From positions 1 through 53,971 of the forward strand of contig JAJRTS010000004.1 of the NCBI GenBank assembly GCA_024278175.1: a DNA stretch of 53,971 bases. Direction: 5' to 3'. Position 1 is the stretch's first letter, and the number at the start of each line of letters is the position of its first letter. The position numbers and the translations under genes were made by a program. Positions 16,669 through 25,308 of this stretch are shown here, piece after piece. Source of the stretch: Gemmatimonadales bacterium (GTDB lineage Bacteria > Gemmatimonadota > Glassbacteria > GWA2-58-10). The notes under the pieces are model-generated. The model was not told the origin of the DNA. It did no database searches and was given only the letters and a program-made list of their open reading frames with translations.

Positions 16669-17208
16669 TCAGTTCGGTTTTACTCCCTCGCTCGCCAGCA
16701 TTCTGACCTTCAGCGCCACTCCCGGTCCAAAGCCTCCGAGCCCGCCGCTGGCTGTCACCCGGTGGCAGGGGATTATAACCGGAACCGGGTTGGCCCCGCA
16801 CGCACCTCCCACCGCCCGTGCGGCGCGGGGATGCCCGATCACAGCGGCCATTTCCTTGTAGCTCATCGTGGCCCCCGCGGGGATTTGCAGCATCCGCATC
16901 CAGACCAGCCGCTGAAACCGTGTTCCCCCCAGGTCCAGCGATTCGGGGTAAGTCCGGCTGCCGGCCGGATTCATAAAATATCTCTCCAGCCAATCGATCA
17001 CCGGACGCAAACAGGCAGAGGAGGCGCTGGCGGGTGTTAATTCCACTTCTTCCCGGAAACGCTTGCGCAGGCGCGTCTCAAGACGTCGGCGGGCCCCGGC
17101 GGTATCGTCAAGGCCGAACTCGATAGCGGCCAGGCCGTTATCGCCGCCGGCCAGCAGCAGTGCGCCCAGCGGGCTGGCCAGCTCGTGACAGCTGATTTTC
17201 AGCGGCAT
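16669..17208 (-). CDS. ogt: Methylated-DNA-[protein]-cysteine S-methyltransferase
   Basis: A 179-residue DNA-repair protein that takes methyl groups from O6-methylguanine onto its own cysteine. The active-site motif PCHRV is intact (VIIPCHRVTASGGLGGFG), preceded by QIPAGATMSYKEMAAVIG and RAVGGACGANP, the recognition-helix region of the family. The N-terminal domain is short, as in Ogt-type proteins, with no Ada regulatory half. It is a single cytoplasmic gene; a GAGGAG lies close to the ATG. Confidence 0.93.
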   Translation of the reverse strand: MPLKISCHELASPLGALLLAGGDNGLAAIEFGLDDTAGARRRLETRLRKRFREEVELTPASASSACLRPVIDWLERYFMNPAGSRTYPESLDLGGTRFQRLVWMRMLQIPAGATMSYKEMAAVIGHPRAARAVGGACGANPVPVIIPCHRVTASGGLGGFGPGVALKVRMLASEGVKPN

Positions 17209-17354
17209 ATCTCCTCGCTATGCTAATATATCAAAATGTCGATTAAGCAACTTGCTGATGTGCAGCGGTTGCCGTAGATTAGCAGATCAGTTCCGCGCAA
17301 GCGCTACAATAGCTTAATAACACGGTCCGATTAATTCAACAAGAGCAGAGGTAA

Positions 17355-20300
17355 ATGTTGATCAGGTTATCCGCGGTTATTCTGTCGATCATTTTATCGT
17401 CAACGGCATTGTGGGCGGCAAACCCCGCTGGTGGCCGGGTGACGGTCCGCGAAAGCACGGTGGAGTTACCGGTCTACGAGCTCAGCGGCAGGGAACCGGA
17501 ACCGCCGCTGTTCGAGCACTCCACGGTTGACGGCACCTATCCCTATCCGCAGTTCCTGCGCCCCTACAAGCCGTCGAGCCCGCAACCACGCACGTTTCGC
17601 TCGATTGTGGTCGAGAACGAATACCTGCGGATGACAATCGTTCCGGAGCATGGCGGACGGATATTTTCGCTCTACGACAAGGTAAACGCCCGCGAGGTAT
17701 TCTACAAGAACGACGTGCTCAAGTGGAGCGGAGCCAATCCCCGCCGGGCCTGGCTGGTGGGCAACATCGAGATCACCGGCCCCTACGATCACCACACGCT
17801 CACGATCAACGGCGAGCCGTTCTGGTTCGACCGCGTGATCCGTAACGACGACGGCAGCGCAAGCGTGGTGCTCAGCAGTATCGACCCGTTCTTCCGGATG
17901 AAAGTCAATTTCGTGGCGCGGCTTGTGCCGGGCTTGGCGGCGATGGAGCTTTCGGTCTTCTGCTACAACCCCCACGACCGGCGCCGGCCCTACATGTTCT
18001 GGATGAACGCCGGGATTCCCGCTAAAGAGCAGACGCGCTTCATCTATCCGATGACCCGTACGATTGGCCACACCACTTCCGAGGTGGCTGCCTGGCCGTA
18101 CTACAGCGGTGTCGATTTCAGTTGGTTCAAAAACAACCGGCACATGCTCGGTGTGTTCGGAATCGACAGCTACGATAATTTTCTGGGAGCCTACGACTAC
18201 GCTGCCGACTACGGCACGTTTCGCTGGGCGGACCGCCGGGTGGCGCAGGGGATGAAAACATGGACCTGGGGCGCGGGCGAGCGGGCCGGTCACATCACGA
18301 GCAACTATACGGACAACGCCGGGCCGTATATTGAGATCCAGAGTGGGCGCAACGTGTGGGACGGTCACTACGAGTGGCTCAGGCCCCATAGCCGGGAAGG
18401 CTGGAGCGAATGGTGGTTCCCGGTGGAGGGAATCGGTGGGATGACCACGACCAATGTGGACGTTTCGCTCAAACTCGATGTGCGGCCGGACCCGGCGGGT
18501 AAAAAAAGCCGGATCGAGCTGGGAGTCTGCTCCCGCCGCGATCTGCCCTCAGCGCGTATCAGCGTTACGGCGCGAGGCAGGGAAATATTCAGCGCCGCCG
18601 CCGATCTTGCTCCCGGCAAGCCGTTCGTGAAAACGATAAAAAATATCGAGGCGGACAGCTCCGGGCTGACCGGGATCAGAGTCGCTGTCACCAGCCAGAG
18701 CGGCGATACGGTTTTCAGCTATCAGCGCCCGGACCGGAATCCCGGGGGCAGGGAGTACACGATCTTCACCGATCAGCTGGAACGGCCCGTCCGTGCTCCC
18801 GGCGAGATGACGTTGGAGGAGTTGGTGCTTGATGCCGAGACCAAGCTTAAGGAAATGCACACCGCTGCCGGTATGGGCCAGCTTCGCGAGGCCCTGGAGC
18901 TCGATCCCGGCTACACACGCGCCCATCATAACCTGGGGCTGGTTCATTACGAGAGCGGCCGCGCGGACAGCGCCCTGGCGCATTTTGAGCAGGTGCTCTA
19001 CCGCGACCCATACAACGACGAGGCCTCGTACTACACGGCCCTCTGCCTGTTCGAGCAGGGGGACAGCGTGCGCGCCGAGCGCTATCTCTATTATATCGCC
19101 CGTCCGGACAAGTACTACTCCCAGCGCGAGTACCTGCTGGGGCGGCTTGCCTGGCATCGCGGGCGGCTGGATGAGGCCGCCGGGCATCTGAGGGAATCGA
19201 TCCGCGCCGAAGGCTACAACATCGGTGCGCGTAACCTGCTGGCGATGGTTTATCGCGCCCTGGAGCGTGGCGAGGACGCGCTCCGCGAGCTGCAAGCCGT
19301 GTTGGAGCTCGATCCCACCAACCGCTGGGCGATTGCCGAGCTGGCCGGGATTACAGGTGAGGATTCCCTGCAAGTCCGTCTTATCGGCCTGATCGGCGGT
19401 CAGGCCCAGGAGGCGCTTGAGCTGGCGCTGGTCTACCGCTCCCTGAGGCTTCACGAGCGCGCTATCGAAATACTGCTGCTGGTCCGGGACGGCAAGGGGG
19501 AACTCTGGGGCACCCCGCCAATCTATTATTACACGCTGGCCTCAAGCTACAGGGCGCTGGGCGATTTTGGCCGGGCCAGCGAGTTTTTCAGCAGGGGCCG
19601 CGGGGCCGGCGGCAATCTGGACCGTTTTCCGTTCCGCCGCGAGAGCCTGCAACCGTTGTCCGAGGCGCTGGTTAACGATCCCACCGATCCGGTGGCCCGT
19701 TTCCAGCTCGGTTGCCTGCTCTATTTTCTGGAGCGCCGCGAGGAAGCTATCTACCACTGGGAGCAGGGCGTGGAGTACAATCCCGGCAGTTTCAGCCTTC
19801 AGCGCAGTCTGGGGATGGCCCTCTACGAGAACGGTTCCGGGGTGGAGGCCGCCATGGAGCATCTGGAGCGGGCGATCGAGCTAAACCCCTCCCACATGCG
19901 CACGTTTTCCGACCTCAGCGCCATCTGCAGCCGCGAGGGCTATTTCGACCGTCAGCTTGCCCTGCTCGCCCATGCGCTGGAGCGCGCTCCCGGCGACGAC
20001 CGGATAATCGAGGGCCTGATCGCGGCCAACCTGGTCAAAGGCGACCTGGCGGCGGCCGAGAGCCTCTTTACCGGCCACAAGTTCGAGCAGCGTCACCGGG
20101 ACTATTCTCTGCGGGATAAATACCGCTGGCTGCGGTACGGGTTCGCCGCCCGCGAGTACGGCCGGGGCAACTTTAAGCGTGCGCTGGAGCACCTGAAGCT
20201 GGCCCTGTACCCGCCGGCTAACCTGGGAATCGATGATTTCGCCTACCAGAGCGCCCCGCGCCTGCACTACTATCGGGGCCTGGTCCTGGAAGCGGCGGGC

Positions 20301-20663
20301 AGGAGTGACGAGGCCCGCGAGGCGTACACTCAGAGCGCCACCGGCTGGGACCAGCTCACCGGCGACCGCGACAGCTGGAACAGCGAGAACTTCTACATGG
20401 CGCTCAGCCTGGAGAAGCTGGGTAAAGCCGCCGGGGCCCGGGAGATGCTGGACAAGATGAAACAATTTGCCACGAGACAGTTAACCAGTGAACACCGCAA
20501 CTATCGCACCGAGGCCAATTACCTGCTGGCCCTGATCCACAAGCACGATGGCGACAGTGCCGGGGCCACTGGTCTGTTGCGCGAGGCGGTGCGGGTTACG
20601 CCCGACAACCTGGGCCCGCGTTTCGAGCTGCGCCACGATGTGCCGGACCCGCTGGACCAGTGA
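17355..20663 (+). CDS. Large exported DUF5107-TPR protein
   Basis: A 1102-residue protein with a signal peptide (MLIRLSAVILSIILSSTALWAA). Residues about 30-380 match DUF5107, an aldose-epimerase-like beta-sandwich found in proteins linked to carbohydrate metabolism; typical stretches are VPEHGGRIFSLYDKVNAREVFY and KTWTWGAGERAGHITSNY. Residues about 480-1090 are a long series of tetratricopeptide repeats (for example ALELDPGYTRAHHNLGLVHY and AIELNPSHMRTFSDLSAI). The repeats would form a superhelical scaffold for partner binding in the periplasm. Nothing in the sequence names the ligand, though DUF5107 points to a sugar or glycan. Confidence 0.85.
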   Translation: MLIRLSAVILSIILSSTALWAANPAGGRVTVRESTVELPVYELSGREPEPPLFEHSTVDGTYPYPQFLRPYKPSSPQPRTFRSIVVENEYLRMTIVPEHGGRIFSLYDKVNAREVFYKNDVLKWSGANPRRAWLVGNIEITGPYDHHTLTINGEPFWFDRVIRNDDGSASVVLSSIDPFFRMKVNFVARLVPGLAAMELSVFCYNPHDRRRPYMFWMNAGIPAKEQTRFIYPMTRTIGHTTSEVAAWPYYSGVDFSWFKNNRHMLGVFGIDSYDNFLGAYDYAADYGTFRWADRRVAQGMKTWTWGAGERAGHITSNYTDNAGPYIEIQSGRNVWDGHYEWLRPHSREGWSEWWFPVEGIGGMTTTNVDVSLKLDVRPDPAGKKSRIELGVCSRRDLPSARISVTARGREIFSAAADLAPGKPFVKTIKNIEADSSGLTGIRVAVTSQSGDTVFSYQRPDRNPGGREYTIFTDQLERPVRAPGEMTLEELVLDAETKLKEMHTAAGMGQLREALELDPGYTRAHHNLGLVHYESGRADSALAHFEQVLYRDPYNDEASYYTALCLFEQGDSVRAERYLYYIARPDKYYSQREYLLGRLAWHRGRLDEAAGHLRESIRAEGYNIGARNLLAMVYRALERGEDALRELQAVLELDPTNRWAIAELAGITGEDSLQVRLIGLIGGQAQEALELALVYRSLRLHERAIEILLLVRDGKGELWGTPPIYYYTLASSYRALGDFGRASEFFSRGRGAGGNLDRFPFRRESLQPLSEALVNDPTDPVARFQLGCLLYFLERREEAIYHWEQGVEYNPGSFSLQRSLGMALYENGSGVEAAMEHLERAIELNPSHMRTFSDLSAICSREGYFDRQLALLAHALERAPGDDRIIEGLIAANLVKGDLAAAESLFTGHKFEQRHRDYSLRDKYRWLRYGFAAREYGRGNFKRALEHLKLALYPPANLGIDDFAYQSAPRLHYYRGLVLEAAGRSDEAREAYTQSATGWDQLTGDRDSWNSENFYMALSLEKLGKAAGAREMLDKMKQFATRQLTSEHRNYRTEANYLLALIHKHDGDSAGATGLLREAVRVTPDNLGPRFELRHDVPDPLDQ

Positions 20664-20827
20664 ACGATCCGGTGATTTTTTACGAATTTTCCTGCTCCCT
20701 GTTGTTAAAGGGGTAAGCAAGTCCCGCTTGGAAAGGGGGGAATTCACGGCAAAAATGCCCGCTGGATTGCCGGGCAATGTGGAGTTGTGCTGTTGCGGGA
20801 CCACGATTGAAATCAGTGGAGGTACAG

Positions 20828-21817
20828 ATGGACCGCTCAACGTTTTTCAAGTCCCTGGCCGCCGGGGCGGCTGGCGGTATTGCCGCCAGCAGCGAGGCGA
20901 ACGGGCAAAAATCCACCTCCGCAGCCAACGGCAAAAAACTGGCTCCGGGAGTGCTCACCGGCTCCCAGCCCGTAACCAGCGGCGTGCGGGTATTGGGCAA
21001 GGAGCGGGATTTTACGCTCTGGACCCCGGATATCGGCGCGGGCTACACTGTCAGGCAGGGCGAGATCGTAATGCTGGAGCTTGGCCACGGCCTGCCCGGT
21101 CTCGTTACCCGCGATGGCACGTTCCGCAAGGCGGGTCCGGGAGCGAAAATCAACCCGCAGACCGGCCCGGTGTCCGTGGAGGGCGTAAAGGCCGGTGACG
21201 GGATCGCGGTCGATATCCTTGAAATCCATGTGGGCGACTGGGGTTATTCCAGCGGGCGGGTGTACGAGTTTGCCGACGGCTACGTGCTATTCAGCGACAA
21301 CCTGCGCTTGCCGTTGCGGCCGATGTTGGGCTGTCTGGGCGTGGCCCCGGCCGAGGGCAGCCTGGACACGAGAGCCCCCGGCGACACGGGCGGCAACATG
21401 GATTGCAAAGAGGTGCGCGCCGGCAGCACGGTGGTGTTCACCGCCGGAGTGGATGGGGCAATGGTGGGGATGGGCGACAGCCACGCGCTGCAGGGCGACG
21501 GGGAAATCAGCGGGCAGGGTCTGGAGTGCGACGCGCTGGTGCTGGCCCGGTTTCGCGTGCTGCCCGAGCCGCTCTCGCCCAGGCCGGTGATCCTGCGTCC
21601 GGAGTTCGTGGCCACGGTGGGCGCGCTTGAAGATATGAACGAAGCCTGCTGGCAAGCCACCGACGACATGGTTAACCTGCTTGGCGCTGTCAGCGGCCGG
21701 GACCCCAGGGAAACGCGGGCACTGGTGAACCTGGTGGGCAACCTGAAGGTGAATCAGATAGTTGATCCCACCAAGGGCGCGCGCATGGAAGTTCCATCGT
21801 TGGTGTTCGGGGTTTGA
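20828..21817 (+). CDS. Acetamidase/formamidase family protein
   Basis: A 329-residue FmdA/AmdA-type amidohydrolase. Typical motifs are VKAGDGIAVDILEI, PLRPMLGCLGVAP, DTGGNMDCKEVRAGSTVVF and GMGDSHALQGDGEISGQG, the last being the metal-binding, family-defining region. Members release ammonia from short-chain amides. The N-terminus (MDRSTFFKSLAAGAAGGIAA) resembles a signal or Tat-like leader without a double arginine, so the protein may be exported. GGAGG five bases before the ATG at 20828 fixes the start; an in-frame ATG 17 codons upstream lacks a ribosome binding site. The 164-bp gap before it contains a decayed copy of the C-rich repeat found at 22004. Confidence 0.88.
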   Translation: MDRSTFFKSLAAGAAGGIAASSEANGQKSTSAANGKKLAPGVLTGSQPVTSGVRVLGKERDFTLWTPDIGAGYTVRQGEIVMLELGHGLPGLVTRDGTFRKAGPGAKINPQTGPVSVEGVKAGDGIAVDILEIHVGDWGYSSGRVYEFADGYVLFSDNLRLPLRPMLGCLGVAPAEGSLDTRAPGDTGGNMDCKEVRAGSTVVFTAGVDGAMVGMGDSHALQGDGEISGQGLECDALVLARFRVLPEPLSPRPVILRPEFVATVGALEDMNEACWQATDDMVNLLGAVSGRDPRETRALVNLVGNLKVNQIVDPTKGARMEVPSLVFGV

Positions 21818-22003
21818 GACTCGTCACTTTTATCCTGTGCAACCACGATAATTAAGAATTTTTCGCAGGGGCGAACCTTGTGTTCGCCATTTTTTTTGAA
21901 TTACCTTGGGGATTATCGGGATTGCAGGCTTTTATTGCCACAAGGTAAAGGCTGGTTACAAAGTTTCGTTTTGCACAAAATGGATGGAGTCGCGCAGTTC
22001 AAG

Positions 22004-22085
22004 TCCCCCTTAGAAAAGGGGGAAACAGGGGGTTGTGTTTATAGTCTTTACAAGACAACCCCCGCACCCCCTTTTCCAAGGGGGA
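22004..22085. repeat. Nested C-rich/G-rich palindromic repeat
   Basis: The left arm (22004-22036) and right arm (22055-22085) form an imperfect inverted repeat around an 18-nt spacer. Each arm is itself a hairpin of the TCCCCCTT...AAGGGGGA type. Repeats of this form are scattered in intergenic DNA of many bacteria. A degraded half-copy sits near 20731-20756 (CAAGTCCCGCTTGGAAAGG). The rest of the 21818-22144 gap shows no gene. Confidence 0.75.
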
Positions 22086-22144
22086 ATTACAGCAAGGCTC
22101 AACTCAACTCTCAACCGGAGGGCGTCACAACACATCACATGATT

Positions 22145-22486
22145 TCAAGTATTGCTATTCGAAATTATTGTAACAGGTGGCACAATCGGTATGGAAAACT
22201 GAATGCGGCTAATATGGATTTTTTCCGAAGAACCTGAGCCACCACCTCCAATCGAGACACCAACGACTTTGATGCCCGCCTCTGCTTCTCCTGTAATTTT
22301 ATCAGAAACAGTTACTGCAATATCGAAGTCAATATTCTGAATATGATTTGTATTGATATCATCGGTTGTTCCCCAACAAGGATTTATACAACCATTAGTT
22401 TTGTTGTTGTCTGTTGTGTGTATCGCTGTCTGAACCCCGGCCTGGATCTCACTCAAAGTTTCTGCTATGAATGTTTTAAGTTCCAT
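22145..22486 (-). CDS. Trypco2-like domain protein (orphan)
   Basis: A 113-residue protein with an excellent ribosome binding site (AGGAGG five bases before the ATG). The N-terminal helix MELKTFIAETLSEIQAGVQ, then IDFDIAVTVSDKITGEAEAG, IKVVGVSIGGGGSGSSE and HISRIQFSIPIVPP, follow the pattern of the trypsin-co-occurring domain 2 (trypco2), a small module described in NTP-dependent biological-conflict systems. A 25-residue insertion (around NNKTNGCINPCWG) separates helix and strands. No protease, STAND NTPase or other conflict effector is beside it, and the gene is AT-rich compared with its surroundings, suggesting transfer or loss of partners. Function unknown. Confidence 0.6.
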   Translation of the reverse strand: MELKTFIAETLSEIQAGVQTAIHTTDNNKTNGCINPCWGTTDDINTNHIQNIDFDIAVTVSDKITGEAEAGIKVVGVSIGGGGSGSSEKIHISRIQFSIPIVPPVTIISNSNT

Positions 22487-22538
22487 TGTAGCCTCCTGAT
22501 ATTTAGAGTTGGCTTCAATATTAGGTATGGAAACTTTG

Positions 22539-23969
22539 TTAGGATTTTTCCAGCGCCCTGGCGGCGAGCACCGCGGCGCCGCGGATCACCGCTGCCTCGA
22601 GCGGAATCAGGTTGGAGTGGTCGAACGCACTACGGCGGTGATGGCTCAGGGAGCTGATGTCGAAGCCTCCCGAGGTCACCATCGCATGCAACGGCCGGCC
22701 GGCGGCGGCGGCCACGTCGCGGCCGCCGCGGCGCAGACACCTTCGGTAGGCGGCCAGTACGGCGCAGAGCATGTCCTCGCGGGTGGTGGCGCCGGTGAGT
22801 CCGACAAAACCGGCCTTGCGCTCCTTGAAACTGTGCCTGTCGCCGAACAGGTAGGGCAGGAATTCCACTGTTTCGCCCTCCTGGTCATCCAGCCCCTGAT
22901 GGCCGAACATCGAGTCCACGCTTTCCTCCAACTGCATGATCCAGTCCCAGAACCTGCCCGGACTGATCTCGCGGCAAAACCTGTCGCGGAACCAGCAGAG
23001 GGTCTCTCCGCCCACCGGGCTGACCTTGACCACGGTCCAGCAGCCCGGTTTCAAGTGTGGACGGATCAGGTATTGTTCTCCGGGTTCGGGGCAGCCCTCG
23101 CGGCTGGCGGCGACTATCTCGCTGCTGCCGCACATATTCAGGCCGCAGCCGGGTTGCATTTCCTCCGCGGCCAGCAGGCCGGTGGGGATGTCCGCGCCAC
23201 CGGTGATAACCGGAATGCCCTGGGTCAGGCCGGTTTCGGCCGCGGCTTTGCCGGTCAGCTTGCCCGCGACAGAGTCGGCGGGGACGATCTGCGGAAGCTG
23301 GGACCGTTTGACGTCCATCGTCTCCAGCCAGCCGTCCTCCAGCCAGCCGGTGGCCCCGCGCGCATCGTACCAGCCCGTATATGCGGCCTGGGTCGGGTCG
23401 GTAACCAGCTCGTCAGTCAGCCGGTGGATCAGCACGGAATGGAGCTGGACCCAATGGGCTGTTACCGCTATCACGTGGGGGTGGCGGGCGGCGAGCCAGC
23501 GCATGCTGCTGGCCGTAATCGAGCCGGGCATGGGCAGGTTTCCCGCTGCCCGGAGCCATTGCTCCGCTCCGATTGATTTGAGCAGGTCGGCCGCATGGGG
23601 CAGGCTCCGGCGGTGGATGTGGGTCAGGGCCGGGTACAGGGGACGCAGATGTTTGTCCAGGGCCACCAGCGAGGGGCAACTGAAGGCAGGGCAGAGCGCA
23701 TCGACCTGGACGCCGTCGGCCTTGAGCTCCTCGCCCACCCTGCGCAGCAGAGCGACAACACGGTCCATGTAACTGTCAACGTCGATCCGGCTGCGGTCGC
23801 GCTTGGCGATAGTGCCCTCGGTGGGAACGATCTCCAACTCGTCGATCCACAACCTCATCGGTGCGCGCACCGCGCCGGAAAGCAGGCCGCGTGCCTTGAG
23901 CTCCTTGGGCGTATGGAAGACCCCGGCCTTGATTCTCGATGTGCCGCAATCCAGGGTAAGTATTCTCAT
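22539..23969 (-). CDS. FGGY-family carbohydrate kinase
   Basis: A 476-residue sugar kinase of the xylulokinase/glycerol kinase group. The phosphate-1 motif is MRILTLDCGTSRIKAGVF, the central metal/sugar region is PVITGGADIPTGLLAAEEM, and the C-terminal adenosine motif region is MVTSGGFDISSLSHHRRSAF followed by ALEAAVIRGAAVLA-like sequence. It phosphorylates a polyol or ketose in the cytoplasm; the substrate cannot be read from sequence alone. The MscS gene lies 30 bp beyond on the same strand, upstream. With the nearby esterase and glycosidase-type genes it fits sugar uptake and catabolism. Confidence 0.85.
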   Translation of the reverse strand: MRILTLDCGTSRIKAGVFHTPKELKARGLLSGAVRAPMRLWIDELEIVPTEGTIAKRDRSRIDVDSYMDRVVALLRRVGEELKADGVQVDALCPAFSCPSLVALDKHLRPLYPALTHIHRRSLPHAADLLKSIGAEQWLRAAGNLPMPGSITASSMRWLAARHPHVIAVTAHWVQLHSVLIHRLTDELVTDPTQAAYTGWYDARGATGWLEDGWLETMDVKRSQLPQIVPADSVAGKLTGKAAAETGLTQGIPVITGGADIPTGLLAAEEMQPGCGLNMCGSSEIVAASREGCPEPGEQYLIRPHLKPGCWTVVKVSPVGGETLCWFRDRFCREISPGRFWDWIMQLEESVDSMFGHQGLDDQEGETVEFLPYLFGDRHSFKERKAGFVGLTGATTREDMLCAVLAAYRRCLRRGGRDVAAAAGRPLHAMVTSGGFDISSLSHHRRSAFDHSNLIPLEAAVIRGAAVLAARALEKS

Positions 23970-23999
23970 CGTAGTGGTCCCGTGCTGTTGGCGGTTCGG

Positions 24000-25142
24000 T
24001 TAGCCCTGCTGACCGGGGCCCTGCAATGGCGCCGCACCGCGCGAGTCCCGGATTTCCAACTGGTCGCCAAAATAGAGCGTCCGGCTGGGGAAAGCGAACG
24101 AGAGGCCCAGCTCAGCGACCAGCCGCATAATTTCCAGGTTGATCCGCTGGCGAACCTCAAGGTGCTCGGCCCAGGCAATGCTGACTGTAAAGTAATATAT
24201 AAAAATATCCAGCGAACTGGGACCAAAATCCGTAAACTTGACCAGCATGTACTCCTGGTTGACTCCTTTGTCGTTTTTCAGCAGCTCCTCGATCCGGCGC
24301 ACCAGTTCGTTGACCGCCTCGGGAGAGCTGTCGTACTGCACACCCACGGTCATTTTTACCCGCCGTTTGCGCATGCTGGTGCAGTTTTCCACTATTTCGC
24401 TGGTGATGTTTTTGTTCGGGATATAGAGCAGGGTGTTGGACCAGGTACGGACCTTGATAGAGCGGAAGCCAAATTCCTCCACGAACCCGTCCACAACGCC
24501 GAACTTGATCCAGTCGCCGATTTTGAACGGCTTGTCGGTAAACATCACCACCGTGCCGAACAGGTTGGCCACGGTGTCCTGGGCCGCCAGGGCAATCGCC
24601 AGGCCGCCGATTCCCAGGCCGGCCACCAGGCTGCTCACCGAGTAGCCCAGGTTCTGGATGATCAGGATGCCGCCGATCATCATCACCGTGATCCGGATCG
24701 CCTGGCGCACCAGCGGTGTAAAGTGGTCCGCCAGTTCCTCGTCCTGCCTGGCCAGGAAACTGCGGATCACCTCGGCAATCAGGTCGCAGAGGCGGTAGGC
24801 GGCCCAGACGCCGATCATCGAAAGGGTGACGCGATAGGCTTGCGAGACGAACTTCGGCAGGTCGTAGGGCTCCACCGGCAGTTTGAAGCTGAAGATTGCC
24901 AGAAAGATCCCCAGGCTGAACACCAGTGCGTTGACCGGCGGGATCAGCGAGTCGAGCAGGATATCGTCATACTTGAACGAAGTTTTCTCCGCCCATTTTT
25001 TCAGCCAGCGCGACACCACCCTGTTAAACACGCGACGGGCCACCAGCGAGGCCAGGACAATCCCGAACGCGGTCAGGTAGCGATAGGTCTGCTGGCCCAG
25101 AAAGTCGTTCCGCAGAAAATCGTCCAGCATTGGAATGTCCAT
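24000..25142 (-). CDS. MscS-family mechanosensitive ion channel
   Basis: A 380-residue inner-membrane protein with about five predicted membrane segments. The pore-lining helix region reads SSLVAGLGIGGLAIALAAQDTVANLFG, the conserved Gly/Ala-rich TM3 of MscS. It is followed by the beta domain (DKPFKIGDWIKFGVVDGFVEEFGFRSIKVRT) and the alpha/beta cytoplasmic cage. Proteins of this family open under membrane tension to release solutes on osmotic downshock. The start is the ATG at 25142; an in-frame TTG two codons upstream is less likely. The downstream sugar kinase is 30 bp away. Confidence 0.93.
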   Translation of the reverse strand: MDIPMLDDFLRNDFLGQQTYRYLTAFGIVLASLVARRVFNRVVSRWLKKWAEKTSFKYDDILLDSLIPPVNALVFSLGIFLAIFSFKLPVEPYDLPKFVSQAYRVTLSMIGVWAAYRLCDLIAEVIRSFLARQDEELADHFTPLVRQAIRITVMMIGGILIIQNLGYSVSSLVAGLGIGGLAIALAAQDTVANLFGTVVMFTDKPFKIGDWIKFGVVDGFVEEFGFRSIKVRTWSNTLLYIPNKNITSEIVENCTSMRKRRVKMTVGVQYDSSPEAVNELVRRIEELLKNDKGVNQEYMLVKFTDFGPSSLDIFIYYFTVSIAWAEHLEVRQRINLEIMRLVAELGLSFAFPSRTLYFGDQLEIRDSRGAAPLQGPGQQG

Positions 25143-25308
25143 TGTCAACCTGCGTTGAATAATTAAACGTGTCGGAAAACTGTTGTTATGGGAATCCGGC
25201 TCTCAAGGGTCAGCCAAAGAGGAGATTAACACCACTTTGACAGTAAAAAAATAAAAAATTCGATTTCAGGGTCGTTGATTGTTTTTTCAGCAGCCCTTAA
25301 TTGTCGGT

